DNA of 64,000 nt from an uncultured Parabacteroides sp. Lineage in GTDB: Bacteria > Bacteroidota > Bacteroidia > Bacteroidales > Tannerellaceae. Made by a program: the position numbers and the translations under genes. Each line of letters begins with the position of its first letter. Position 1 is the first letter of the stretch. Shown here one piece after another: positions 54,687 to 63,924 of this stretch. The notes under the pieces were generated by a model. The model did not search any database and had not been told where the DNA came from. It saw only the letters and a list, made by a program, of their open reading frames with translations. Location: positions 1 to 64,000 of the forward strand of contig CASFNG010000007.1 of assembly GCA_949296075.1 (NCBI GenBank), written 5' to 3'.

Positions 54687-56543
54687 ATGAAAACACAAGA
54701 TTTTTTCGCTATTTTGACGGGCTGCCTGATGAGCGCGGGCTCGTTGCCCGCTTGGGGACAGGATACTCCCACGGAGTTGGTGATACGTATTGACGACATG
54801 GGCGCGTTCCATTCGGTGAACGAGGCCTGCGTGGAGACTTACCGTTCCGGCATCGCCCGAAGCGTGGAGGTGATGCCTGTGGCGGCCTGGTTCCCGGAGG
54901 CGGTCAAGATGTTAAGGGAAAATCCCGGGTTAGACGTGGGCGTGCACCTGACACTGACCAGCGAATGGGAGAACGTGAAATGGCGTCCGCTGACGCATTG
55001 CCCCAGCCTGACCGACCAGAACGGCTATTTCTATCCCATGATCGCCCCGAACCCGAATTATCCGGGGCAGGCGCTTTCCGAGCATGAGTGGGACATCAAC
55101 GAGATCGAGCGGGAATTCCGGGCGCAGATCGAGATGGCCTTGCGAAACATCCCCCAGGTGAGCCACCTTACCGGGCACATGGCATCAACCGCCTTCAGCG
55201 AGGAGGTGAACGAGCTGACGCTCCGGCTGGCCAAGGAATATAACCTGAGTTGCATAGACCGCAGAAGTTCTAATGAGGACTTCGATTTTCAGTACATCGG
55301 CTATACGGGATCTAACCGGACAGCACAGGACAAGGAGGATAGCTTCGTGGCTTCCTTGGACAAGATGGAGGCAGGCAAACGCTACCTCTTCCTGGATCAT
55401 CCGGCGTACGATAACGATGAGATGAAGACCGTGTTCCATATCGGCTATGAGAATGTGGCCTCGGATCGCCAAGGGGTAACGGACTTGCTGACTAATCCCC
55501 GGGTAAAACAGGCTATCGAGGAGCGGGGCATCAAGCTGATAGACGTGAACCAATTGACCAAAAGCCTGCCGCGAGGCGTGGCGACATCCAAACAACAAAA
55601 GGCGATCCAGAAGTATTTAGACGCCGTGCGGAAGGAGAAACAGGACTTGCACAGCCTGATGATCGTGCAGCATGGCAAGGTGCTGGCGGAACATTGGATG
55701 AGCCAGGGGAAGGAGAACGAGCCCCATATATTGAACTCTGTCAGCAAGACATTCACCTCAACGGCAGTAGGGCTCGCTATCGCCGAGGGCAAATTGAGCT
55801 TGGACGACAAGGTCATCTCCTTCTTCCCGGATAAATTGCCTGCCCATGTAAGCGACAACTTGAAAGCCATGACGGTACGGGATCTGCTTACCATGAACTG
55901 CGGCCATGATACAGACCCGACAAATAGCATAAGAGAGAAAAAAGACGCGGATTGGGTCAAGGAGTTCCTCGCCGCCCCCGTAGAGCATAAACCGGGAACA
56001 TTCTTCGCATACAACAGCTTAGGGACATATATGCTTTCAGCCATCGTGCAGAAAGTCACGGGCGAGAAGGTGGTAGACTACCTATGGCCCCGCCTGTTCC
56101 GCCCTTTGGGGATCGTCAATGTACGTTGGGAAGAGAGTCCGCAGGGCATCAATACCGGTGGTTGGGGATTATACCTCAAGACGGAAGATTTAGCCAAGAT
56201 GGGACTTTTATTATTGCAAGGAGGAAAATGGGAAGGGAAACAGCTCTTGCCCGCCGACTGGGTGAAGGAGGCTTCCTCCGCCCAAGTACCGTCGTTGCCG
56301 GCTGGCGTAAAGCCGGAAATGGCCAAACAGCGCAAGCTGACCCCGAAGAACAGCGACTGGGTACAAGGTTATGGCTACCAGATGTGGCGTTGCCGGCATA
56401 ACGCATTCCGCGCCGACGGAGCCAATGGGCAATACATCTTGGTGCTGCCGGAGAAAGATGCCGTGATCGCGGTCACCGCTCACATCCCGGATATGCAGGC
56501 GGAGCTGAACTTGATATGGAAACATTTGCTACCCATTTTATAA
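54687..56543 (+). CDS. Exported YdjC-like deacetylase fused to a serine beta-lactamase-family hydrolase
   Basis: A 618-residue exported protein with a signal peptide (cleavage near AWGQ, residue ~25). Residues ~28-285 are a YdjC/ChbG-like polysaccharide deacetylase fold: IRIDDMGAFHSVNEA with the metal/base Asp pair, DVGVHLTLTSEW, LTGHMAS and FLDHPAYD. Residues ~300-618 are a class C beta-lactamase-type domain: SVSK (the S-x-x-K nucleophile motif, ~363-366), AYNS (Y-x-S, ~446) and GTFFAYNSLGTYMLSAI. The two activities joined in one exported chain suggest stepwise removal of N-acetyl and an ester or amide group from a glycan or peptidoglycan. That is inference. Confidence 0.85.
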   Translation: MKTQDFFAILTGCLMSAGSLPAWGQDTPTELVIRIDDMGAFHSVNEACVETYRSGIARSVEVMPVAAWFPEAVKMLRENPGLDVGVHLTLTSEWENVKWRPLTHCPSLTDQNGYFYPMIAPNPNYPGQALSEHEWDINEIEREFRAQIEMALRNIPQVSHLTGHMASTAFSEEVNELTLRLAKEYNLSCIDRRSSNEDFDFQYIGYTGSNRTAQDKEDSFVASLDKMEAGKRYLFLDHPAYDNDEMKTVFHIGYENVASDRQGVTDLLTNPRVKQAIEERGIKLIDVNQLTKSLPRGVATSKQQKAIQKYLDAVRKEKQDLHSLMIVQHGKVLAEHWMSQGKENEPHILNSVSKTFTSTAVGLAIAEGKLSLDDKVISFFPDKLPAHVSDNLKAMTVRDLLTMNCGHDTDPTNSIREKKDADWVKEFLAAPVEHKPGTFFAYNSLGTYMLSAIVQKVTGEKVVDYLWPRLFRPLGIVNVRWEESPQGINTGGWGLYLKTEDLAKMGLLLLQGGKWEGKQLLPADWVKEASSAQVPSLPAGVKPEMAKQRKLTPKNSDWVQGYGYQMWRCRHNAFRADGANGQYILVLPEKDAVIAVTAHIPDMQAELNLIWKHLLPIL

Positions 56544-56585
56544 CCTACGGAATAGAGGTATAGATCCTGAATGATCTATCACAAG

Positions 56586-56636
56586 AGCAGGCCACCATCC
56601 GAGGAATTTACCTTAGGATGATGGCCTGCCTCTTAT
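56586..56636. terminator. Terminator between the fusion gene and uxaA
   Basis: GAGCAGGCCACCATCC pairs imperfectly with GGATGATGGCCTGCCTC around a ~15-nt loop. It is followed by CTTAT on the plus strand. It lies between converging genes and could serve both. Confidence 0.7.
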
Positions 56637-56663
56637 CCGCGATTCCCGCTTGAGAGGAAAGGC

Positions 56664-58154
56664 TCACAATGTAACTCCCATCTTGAAAATGGAGATGCCG
56701 CGGAATCCGGATCTCTCATGGTTGACCTTTTCGCCACTCGCCACGCGAATGAGATAATCCGTGAAATCGGCACACACCTCCTCAAGCGTCTTTCCTTCCA
56801 AGACCGCGCCGGCATTAAAGTCGATCCAGCCCGGTTTGTTGGCAGCCAAGGCACTATTGGAGGAAACCTTCAAGGTAGGGACGCAAGTGCCGAACGGAGT
56901 CCCTCGGCCTGTGGTGAAGAGTACCATCTGACACCCGGCCGAGGCGAGCGCCGTGGCAGCCACCAAGTCATTGCCGGGAGCCGACAGCAGGTTCAATCCC
57001 CGGGTCTTGATCCGATCCCCGTACGACAATACGTCACGGACAAGCGATTGCCCGCTCTTTTGCGTGCAGCCCAGCGATTTTTCCTCCAAGGTGGAGATAC
57101 CGCCCGCCTTGTTACCGGGCGAAGGATTCTCATAGACCGGTTGCCCGTTCCCGATAAAGTAGTCCTTGAAGTCATTGATCAAACGGACAGTCTTGGCGAA
57201 CGTCTCCTCATCCTGGCAACGGTTCATCAGGATCGTCTCAGCGCCAAACATCTCAGGCACCTCAGTCAGGACAGTCGTTCCTCCCTGCGCCACGAGCCAG
57301 TCAGAGAAGCGCCCCAGCAACGGATTAGCCGTAATGCCCGAGAAACCGTCCGACCCTCCACATTTCAGCCCCACGCATAGCTCGGAGACGGGCACATCTT
57401 CTCGCTCATCCTTACGGGTCACCTCGTAAATCTCGCGAAGCCGCCGCATCCCCTCTTCCAGCTCATCACCAACCACCTTCTGGATCTCCATGAACTTGAC
57501 ACGGTCAGTGTCAATCTCTCCCAACATTTTCCGAAAAGCCGCCAACTGATTGTTCTCGCAGCCCAATCCTACCACCAATACACCTCCGGCATTAGGATGG
57601 AGCACCAGATCACGCAGGATTTTCCGGGTGTTCTCATGGTCATCGCCAAGCTGGGAACAGCCATAATTATGCGGGAAGGCCACGATAGCGTCCAGCCCTT
57701 CGCACCGGGTCTCGGCACGGAACATCTCAGCCAGGCGGCTCACGGTCCCGTTTACGCAACCCACGGTAGGAACGATCCAGATCTCGTTACGGATCCCCAC
57801 CGAGCCATTGGCACGACGGTACCCTCGAAACGTCCGCCCGCTCTCCGGGATATTGAGCGTCACCCGTCGAGGTTGGTAACTATACGCTAATACTCCGTCC
57901 AAATTCGTCCGGATATTTCGTTCGTTAACCCACGCCCCTCGCTCAATCTCCTCGCAAGTGTGCCCGATCGGATAACCATACTTGATGACATTCTCACCGG
58001 GAGCGAGACGTCTCAACGCGAACTTATGTCCGGAAGGGACATCGGTTCTCACGACAATATCCTCATCATCCACCCGTACGATGGAGCCTTTGCGCAAAAG
58101 CTCGATCGCCACTCCCACATTGTCCGCGGGATGGATCCGAATAAATGCAGCCAT
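56664..58154 (-). CDS. uxaA: Altronate dehydratase, UxaA family
   Basis: A 496-residue enzyme. The N-terminal SAF/UxaA domain (~1-95) includes YGYPIGHTCEEIERGAWVNE. The large UxaA C-terminal domain has GYRRANGSVGIRNEIWIVPTVGCVNGTVSRLA (~111-142), CSQLGDDHENTRKIL and GLKCGGSDGFSGITANPLLG (~256-275). It dehydrates D-altronate to 2-keto-3-deoxygluconate. Starts 10 nt after uxaB, in the uxa regulon. Confidence 0.95.
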   Translation of the reverse strand: MAAFIRIHPADNVGVAIELLRKGSIVRVDDEDIVVRTDVPSGHKFALRRLAPGENVIKYGYPIGHTCEEIERGAWVNERNIRTNLDGVLAYSYQPRRVTLNIPESGRTFRGYRRANGSVGIRNEIWIVPTVGCVNGTVSRLAEMFRAETRCEGLDAIVAFPHNYGCSQLGDDHENTRKILRDLVLHPNAGGVLVVGLGCENNQLAAFRKMLGEIDTDRVKFMEIQKVVGDELEEGMRRLREIYEVTRKDEREDVPVSELCVGLKCGGSDGFSGITANPLLGRFSDWLVAQGGTTVLTEVPEMFGAETILMNRCQDEETFAKTVRLINDFKDYFIGNGQPVYENPSPGNKAGGISTLEEKSLGCTQKSGQSLVRDVLSYGDRIKTRGLNLLSAPGNDLVAATALASAGCQMVLFTTGRGTPFGTCVPTLKVSSNSALAANKPGWIDFNAGAVLEGKTLEEVCADFTDYLIRVASGEKVNHERSGFRGISIFKMGVTL

Positions 58155-58164
58155 ATATCAAAAA

Positions 58165-59601
58165 TTATACGATTCGTTTCACGGTAGCTTTCATACCCTC
58201 GGATTGAATTAACCCCAAGTCTTCGCTAAGTAAGTCGGTCAGCCCCGGGATCCGGTTGAGATCCTCTCCCCAAACGAACTCAGCCCCTAAGACACCTTCC
58301 GCCACACGATGAAGATCTCCCGTCGCCCAAAGTCGCCCTAACAGGTCGATGATTTCCCGATCGTCATTAGGGATAATCTCGTCTTCACCCCGCTTGCCCC
58401 CTTTATAATAGGTGATGATCCCGGCCAAGCCTAACACCAATCCGCGAGGCAGCTTGCCTTTTCGTTCCAGATAGATCTTCAGGCCGGGCAGGTCTCTGGT
58501 CTTGAATTTCGAGAAAGAGTTAAGCATAATGCTTGTCAGGAGATGCCGGACGAACGGATTACGGAAGCGGTCCAAGACATCGTTGGCGAATTTATCCAAT
58601 TCCTCCTTAGGCTGATCAAGCGTTTCGATCAGTTCCTCAAACATGACCATGCGGACAAACTTTCCGATCACGGGATCTTCCACGCACTCCCTGACCGTAT
58701 CCAGCCCCGACAGATAGCCTACGGGCGAGAGTACGGTATGAGGCCCGTTCAGCAAAGTCACCTTCCGCTCATGATAACTCCGCTCATCCGGGACAAAAAG
58801 CACATTCAGTCCGGCCTTATCAGCGGGGAACTCCTTGGCGACCGATGCAGGAGCCTCGATCACCCATAGGTGAAAGATCTCTCCTTTCACCACCAATTTA
58901 TCCTCCAAGCCAACCTTGGAAAGTATCGTATCAATCGTATCTTTCGGATAACCCGGGACAATACGGTCGACCAACGTACTATAAACCCCGCAAGCCGTCT
59001 CGAACCATGAGAGAAACTCATCTCCCAAGTGCCACAGCTCAATGTATTGCCTGATGCACTTCTTGAGCACCTTACCGTTCAAGAAGATCAACTCGCAAGG
59101 GAAAATGATAAGCCCTTTATCCGGAGCCCCGCAGAAAGTCTTGAACCGATGGTAAAGCAACTGGGTGAGCTTACCCGGATAAGAAGCGGCAGGCCGGTCA
59201 TCCAATCCGCAAGCCGGGTCGAACGCTATGCCAGCCTCTGTCGTATTCGAGATCACGAACCGCACGTCCGGGTTCTCGGCCAACCTCAAGAACTCATCAA
59301 ACCGAGTATAAGGGTTCACCCCACGACGGATGACATCGATCAGCTGGATGCAGTCTACCTCCTTTCCCTTGTCAATACCCTGGAGATTCAGGTGGTAAAG
59401 TCCGTCTTGACTGTTGAGCACATCCACCATGCCGCGTTCGATAGGTTGGACAACCACCACGCCACTATTGAAGCCCGCCTTCTCATTCATGTTCCATACG
59501 ATCCAATCCACGAACGCCCGGAGGAAGTTGCCTTCCCCAAACTGTATGATCCGTTCGGGATAACGCTTATTGGGAACATTGTCCCTGTTCAAAGGTCTCA
59601 T
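58165..59601 (-). CDS. uxaB: Tagaturonate reductase (altronate oxidoreductase)
   Basis: A ~478-residue mannitol dehydrogenase-family enzyme reducing D-tagaturonate to D-altronate with NADH. The N-terminus RPLNRDNVPNKRYPERIIQFGEGNFLRAFVDW matches E. coli UxaB, which supports ATG 59601; an earlier ATG at 59631 overlaps the lacI stop by 11 nt. NTTEAGIAF, PCELIFLNG and the C-terminal KTRDLPGLKIYLE fit the family. Between lacI and uxaA on one transcript. Confidence 0.93.
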   Translation of the reverse strand: MRPLNRDNVPNKRYPERIIQFGEGNFLRAFVDWIVWNMNEKAGFNSGVVVVQPIERGMVDVLNSQDGLYHLNLQGIDKGKEVDCIQLIDVIRRGVNPYTRFDEFLRLAENPDVRFVISNTTEAGIAFDPACGLDDRPAASYPGKLTQLLYHRFKTFCGAPDKGLIIFPCELIFLNGKVLKKCIRQYIELWHLGDEFLSWFETACGVYSTLVDRIVPGYPKDTIDTILSKVGLEDKLVVKGEIFHLWVIEAPASVAKEFPADKAGLNVLFVPDERSYHERKVTLLNGPHTVLSPVGYLSGLDTVRECVEDPVIGKFVRMVMFEELIETLDQPKEELDKFANDVLDRFRNPFVRHLLTSIMLNSFSKFKTRDLPGLKIYLERKGKLPRGLVLGLAGIITYYKGGKRGEDEIIPNDDREIIDLLGRLWATGDLHRVAEGVLGAEFVWGEDLNRIPGLTDLLSEDLGLIQSEGMKATVKRIV

Positions 59602-59620
59602 GATAGCCTTACTTGATCCA

Positions 59621-60697
59621 TTAGAATTCATAGTTATCCGTATAATAATCCACGTTGTACTTCGTCAGGATGTCCATCGACATGAAATTATCCCGTTCCG
59701 CGGGTGCCGTATGGAAAACCATATACTCGATAATGGCGGTGATCCCCCGATAAACTTGCGCCTCCGCACGTTGGGTGATAAGGAACTTGACCGATCCCTT
59801 ACGCAGCCCATCCAGATTCCTCGCGAGCTTGTCGAATCCCACCAAGACCCGATCACTGATCCCCCGTTTCTCCAAGTACTCGGAGATCAGATGCGCCCGC
59901 GAATTGAAGGTAACGATATGACGTACATCCGGATGACGCTCGAAAAAGGCGTCTAATACCCGTACGTTATATTCCGGGTCATAGGGCTTGAGGAAATCCT
60001 CATGCAACCGACATTCCGGGAATTTCTCGGCGACGTAAGCCATGAACCCTTCCCTCCTGCACGAGGTAGGGTTATCCTGAGGTCGGTCCCCCCCGCGATC
60101 AAAACGGAAGTTGGCGACCTCCCGGACATCCGGTTGATCTACCAGCAGACTGGCGGCCAAGTAGCCGCTTTGATACATTGGCATCCCGAAATAAGCCAGA
60201 TAGCCATCCTCCTCCAACTTCGAGTCTATATATACATAAGGTACGTCGCGCGCGGAGAGGGTCGAGGTAAGATCCAACGCATCCTCCCCGAAAATCGGCG
60301 CCAGCATGACCGCCTGCGGGTTACGATCAAGCAACCGCCTCGCCGCTTGGCGGAACGATTCCCGGTCGAACTGGTCGTAAAAGATCACCTCGATCCCGAT
60401 GTTATAGTCCCGAGCCTTCTCCATCGCACGATTGATCCCTGTATAGATCAGTTCCCAATACTCGCCGGGAGCGAACTGGGGGATCAGGCAAAGCAGCGTA
60501 TAGTGCTTCTTCGAGGCCAATAGCGACGCATTGATATTAGGCTTATAACCGATCCGCTGGATCACCTCCAGCACCCGGCGCCGACTCTCCTTCGAGACTT
60601 CCCCCCGGTTGTGCAACACGCGATCGACCGTCCCTTTCGAGAGACCGCACAACTTAGCCACATCCTTGATCGTGATTTTCCTACTGTCATTCTCCAT
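59621..60697 (-). CDS. LacI family transcriptional regulator of the hexuronate genes
   Basis: A 358-residue regulator with an N-terminal helix-turn-helix (ITIKDVAKLCGLSKGTVDRVLHNRG, residues ~8-32) and a hinge (GYKPNINASLLASKK). A type I periplasmic-binding-like ligand domain fills the rest (~65-358). It heads the lacI-uxaB-uxaA transcript and is divergent from uxaC. A perfect 18-bp palindrome lies 76 nt upstream of its ATG, so it probably represses both sides and releases on a hexuronate or breakdown product. E. coli uses a GntR protein (ExuR) for this job, so the regulator class differs. Confidence 0.92.
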   Translation of the reverse strand: MENDSRKITIKDVAKLCGLSKGTVDRVLHNRGEVSKESRRRVLEVIQRIGYKPNINASLLASKKHYTLLCLIPQFAPGEYWELIYTGINRAMEKARDYNIGIEVIFYDQFDRESFRQAARRLLDRNPQAVMLAPIFGEDALDLTSTLSARDVPYVYIDSKLEEDGYLAYFGMPMYQSGYLAASLLVDQPDVREVANFRFDRGGDRPQDNPTSCRREGFMAYVAEKFPECRLHEDFLKPYDPEYNVRVLDAFFERHPDVRHIVTFNSRAHLISEYLEKRGISDRVLVGFDKLARNLDGLRKGSVKFLITQRAEAQVYRGITAIIEYMVFHTAPAERDNFMSMDILTKYNVDYYTDNYEF

Positions 60698-60754
60698 ACC
60701 GTACCGGACTTGCCCCTATCGGGGGATCGTAAAAGTTTATCCCTTCGACGCAAA

Positions 60755-60762
60755 CAAAGATA
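60755..60762 (-). promoter_or_regulatory. -7 element for the lacI-uxaB-uxaA operon
   Basis: TATCTTTG on the minus strand, a full match to TAnnTTTG. Its -33 position (60782-60785) lies within the palindromic operator. Confidence 0.6.
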
Positions 60763-60773
60763 TATAAAAAAAG

Positions 60774-60791
60774 GCCGTGCACGTGCACGGC
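60774..60791. promoter_or_regulatory. Probable LacI-family operator
   Basis: GCCGTGCACGTGCACGGC is an 18-bp perfect palindrome with the central CG typical of LacI-family sites. It covers the predicted -33 regions of both divergent promoters. It has no loop, so it is a poor terminator. Confidence 0.8.
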
Positions 60792-60806
60792 TTCAAATTT
60801 TTTTTA

Positions 60807-60814
60807 TACTTTTG
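60807..60814 (+). promoter_or_regulatory. -7 element for the uxaC operon
   Basis: TACTTTTG matches TAnnTTTG. Its -33 position (60784-60787) is inside the palindrome. The leader to the uxaC ATG is ~84 nt. Confidence 0.6.
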
Positions 60815-60904
60815 AAAACCATGAGCAAGATTTTGGCGTTTAGCGCGTCCTTACATGACATTTTGTTAACTGGAACGAAGAAACACTTAAAAAGATAACG
60901 ACAG

Positions 60905-62314
60905 ATGGAAAAATTTATCAATGAGAATTTCATGCTCACCAACGATACCGCCCGAGAGTTGTATCACGGAAGCGCGGAAAACCTGCCGATCATCGACTAC
61001 CATTGCCATTTGGTTCCCCAGATGATAGCGGAGAACTACCAGTTCCGGAACCTGACCGAGATCTGGTTAGGCGGCGACCATTACAAATGGCGTGCCATGC
61101 GCGGCAACGGTATCCCCGAGGCGTATATCACCGGTGATAAATCCGATCTCGAAAAATTCATGAAATGGGCGGAGACAGTCCCCTATACCATGCGCAACCC
61201 GCTTTACCACTGGACGCACTTAGAATTGTCGCGGATTTTCGGGATCGACAAGTTATTGAATCCGGAGACTGCCCGCGAGATCTACGACGAGTGCAACGCC
61301 AAGCTCCAGACCGAGGCGTTCCGGGCCCAGGCCCTGATGAGGCGCTGCAACGTGGAGGTGGTATGCACGACCGACGACCCGGCGGATTCATTAGCGTATC
61401 ACAAGAAGATCAAGGAGAGCGGTTTCGCCGTGAAGGTACTTCCCGCATGGCGCCCCGACAAGGCGATGGCCATAGAAAACCCGTTGGAATATAAAGCCTA
61501 TATCGAGCGATTGGGCGAAGCGGCCGATATGGAGATCAAGAGTTATGATGACTTGACACAAGCCTTGCGTAAACGGCACGACTTCTTCGCCGGGATGGGT
61601 TGCAAGTTGTCCGATCACGGGCTGGAGACTTTCTATGCGGAAGACTACACCGAGCATGATTTAAGGCAGATTTTCGCCAAGGTGATGGCCGGTACAAGCC
61701 CCTCCAAGGAGGAGATCCTCAAATTCAAGAGCGGGATCCTTTACGACTTGGCCGTGATGGATGCCGAGAAGGGCTGGACGCAGCAGTTCCATATCGGGGC
61801 GATACGGAACAACAACACCCGTATGTTCCGGCTTTTGGGGCCTGACACGGGCTATGACGCCATTCACGACGAGCGATGCGCCGCGGCCGGGCATAAATTC
61901 CTCGACCGGCTCGACTCGGCTGGCAAACTGGCCAAGACGATCCTTTACAACCTGAACCCCAAGGACAACGAGGTACTCGCCACGATGGCCTATACCTTCA
62001 ACGACGGGACGATACCGGGCAAGATGCAACTTGGCTCCGGCTGGTGGTTCCTCGACCAGGAAGACGGGATGCGCAAGCAGCTGAACGCGCTATCGGCTAT
62101 GGGCTTGCTAAGCCGCTTCGTGGGGATGCTCACCGACTCCCGCAGTTTCCTCTCCTACCCGCGCCACGAGTATTTCCGCAGGATCCTCTGCAACGTGATC
62201 GGCGAGGATGTGGAAAGCGGCAGGCTGCCCAAGAGCGAGATGGGTTTCCTCTCGAAAATGGTGGCCGACATCTCGTATTACAACGCCAAGAGCTATTTCG
62301 GTTTCGGCGAATGA
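60905..62314 (+). CDS. uxaC: Glucuronate isomerase
   Basis: A 469-residue enzyme that converts D-glucuronate to D-fructuronate and D-galacturonate to D-tagaturonate. It belongs to the amidohydrolase fold, with [16 protein letters not shown] (~28-43) holding the metal-binding His residues. [19 protein letters not shown] (~49-67) and [27 protein letters not shown]-like segments (~365-390) follow the family. Divergent from lacI and first in its transcript, with the transporter gene following. Confidence 0.97.
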   Translation: [469 protein letters not shown]

Positions 62315-62413
62315 TCCAAAAGTTAAACCATAACACGTATCCATGAAGTTTCACCTTAATCTAATCGCTTGAAAAGATGCGACTTCCAGATCGACTTAAA
62401 ACATCTTCATCAT

Positions 62414-63904
62414 ATGACAAAAACCTCTTCAACATCCTTGAGATTGATGACCAACTTTCGTTGGTGGATATGCATACTTCTTTTCGTCGCGACCACGGTC
62501 AATTACTTGGACCGGCAGGTGCTCTCGCTGACGTGGAAAGACTTCATCGCCCCTGAGTTCCATTGGACCGACGATGACTACGGAACCATCGCCGCCGTCT
62601 TCTCCCTGATCTACGCGATCGGTATGCTCTTCGCGGGTCGTTTCATCGACTGGATGGGCACGAAAAAAGGGTATCTGTGGGCGATCGGCGTATGGTCCGT
62701 GGGGGCTTGCCTGCACGCTTTCTGCGGCTGGGCGACGATGCACATCGAGGGTTTCTCCTCCATCCAGGCGATGACCTCCGTCGAGGCGGGTACGGCCGTC
62801 GCTCTCGCGGTCGCCTCGACGAGTGTATGGCTCTTTCTCGCCGCCCGCTGTATCCTGGCCTTGGGCGAGGCGGGTAACTTCCCCGCCGCCATCAAGGTGA
62901 CGGCTGAGTATTTCCCCAAGAAGGATCGCGCTTTCGCCACCTCCATCTTCAACGCCGGCGCATCGGTTGGCGCCTTGGTTGCCCCGGCTTCCATTCCGCT
63001 GATCGCCGAGTACTTCAAGAACAAGGGGATAGGCGGAGGCTGGGAGATGGCGTTCCTTATCATCGGAGCGCTCGGTTTCCTGTGGATGGGCTTGTGGATC
63101 TTCCTGTACGAGAAACCCGAGAAATCAAGACACGTGAACGAAGCGGAACTGGCGTATATCCACCTGGATGACGCCGAGGAGAGCATCCCCGACGAGGAGG
63201 AACGGACGGGCGAGCCGGAAAAGATCATTCCTTTCTGGCAATGCTTCACCTACCGGCAGACCTGGTCGTTCATCGCGGGTAAGTTCTTCACCGATGGCGT
63301 ATGGTGGTTCTACCTGTTCTGGGCACCTGCCTATTTCTCGGATCAATATGGTTATTCCTCCAATTCAGGGATGGGTATCGCTTTGATCTTCACGCTTTAC
63401 GCCATCGTGACCGTACTGTCAATCTTCGGTGGCTATCTGCCGAAGCTTTTCGTGGATCGCAAGAAGATGAACCCATACGCCGGACGTATGCTGGCGATGC
63501 TGCTTTTCGCCTTCCTGCCGCTTCCCGCCCTGTTCGCCCAAAGCGCCGGGACGGTCTCGGTATGGTGGCCCGCCATCATCATCGGCTTGGCAGGAGCGGG
63601 GCATCAGGCTTGGTCGGCCAACCTCTTCTCCACCGTCGGCGATATGTTCCCTAAATCGGCTATCGCCACGATCACGGGTATCGGAGGCATGGCCGGAGGC
63701 GTGAGCTCATTCCTTATCAATAAGGGAGCAGGTGCCCTCTTCACCTACTCGGAAGGCTTGGGCGAGGCGTTCCACTTCATGGGTTTCTACGGAAAAGAGG
63801 CGGGTTACATGATTATCTTCTGCATCTGCGCCGTGGCTTACTTGGTGGCCTGGGCGATCATGAAAGCATTGGTTCCTAAATACAAACCGATCATTTTAGT
63901 ATAA
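62414..63904 (+). CDS. MFS hexuronate transporter
   Basis: A 496-residue, twelve-helix permease of the anion:cation symporter family (ExuT-like). It starts with MTKTSSTSLRLMTNFRWWICILLFVATTVNYLDRQVLSL, where NYLDRQVLS in helix 1 is typical of ExuT and related uronate carriers. LGEAGNFPAAIKVTAEYFPKKDRAFA (~151-176) is another family stretch. The upstream frame extension is rejected because ATG 62414 gives a normal N-terminus. Context (uxaC before it) supports galacturonate/glucuronate uptake. Confidence 0.93.
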   Translation: MTKTSSTSLRLMTNFRWWICILLFVATTVNYLDRQVLSLTWKDFIAPEFHWTDDDYGTIAAVFSLIYAIGMLFAGRFIDWMGTKKGYLWAIGVWSVGACLHAFCGWATMHIEGFSSIQAMTSVEAGTAVALAVASTSVWLFLAARCILALGEAGNFPAAIKVTAEYFPKKDRAFATSIFNAGASVGALVAPASIPLIAEYFKNKGIGGGWEMAFLIIGALGFLWMGLWIFLYEKPEKSRHVNEAELAYIHLDDAEESIPDEEERTGEPEKIIPFWQCFTYRQTWSFIAGKFFTDGVWWFYLFWAPAYFSDQYGYSSNSGMGIALIFTLYAIVTVLSIFGGYLPKLFVDRKKMNPYAGRMLAMLLFAFLPLPALFAQSAGTVSVWWPAIIIGLAGAGHQAWSANLFSTVGDMFPKSAIATITGIGGMAGGVSSFLINKGAGALFTYSEGLGEAFHFMGFYGKEAGYMIIFCICAVAYLVAWAIMKALVPKYKPIILV

Positions 63905-63924
63905 TCTCAAAAATATTTTCTACT

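Noticed and set aside
60774..60791. Palindrome near uxaC as a transcription terminator
   Set aside because: It has no loop, sits between two divergent promoters, and has the central CG of LacI operators, so an operator is the better reading despite the nearby T-run.
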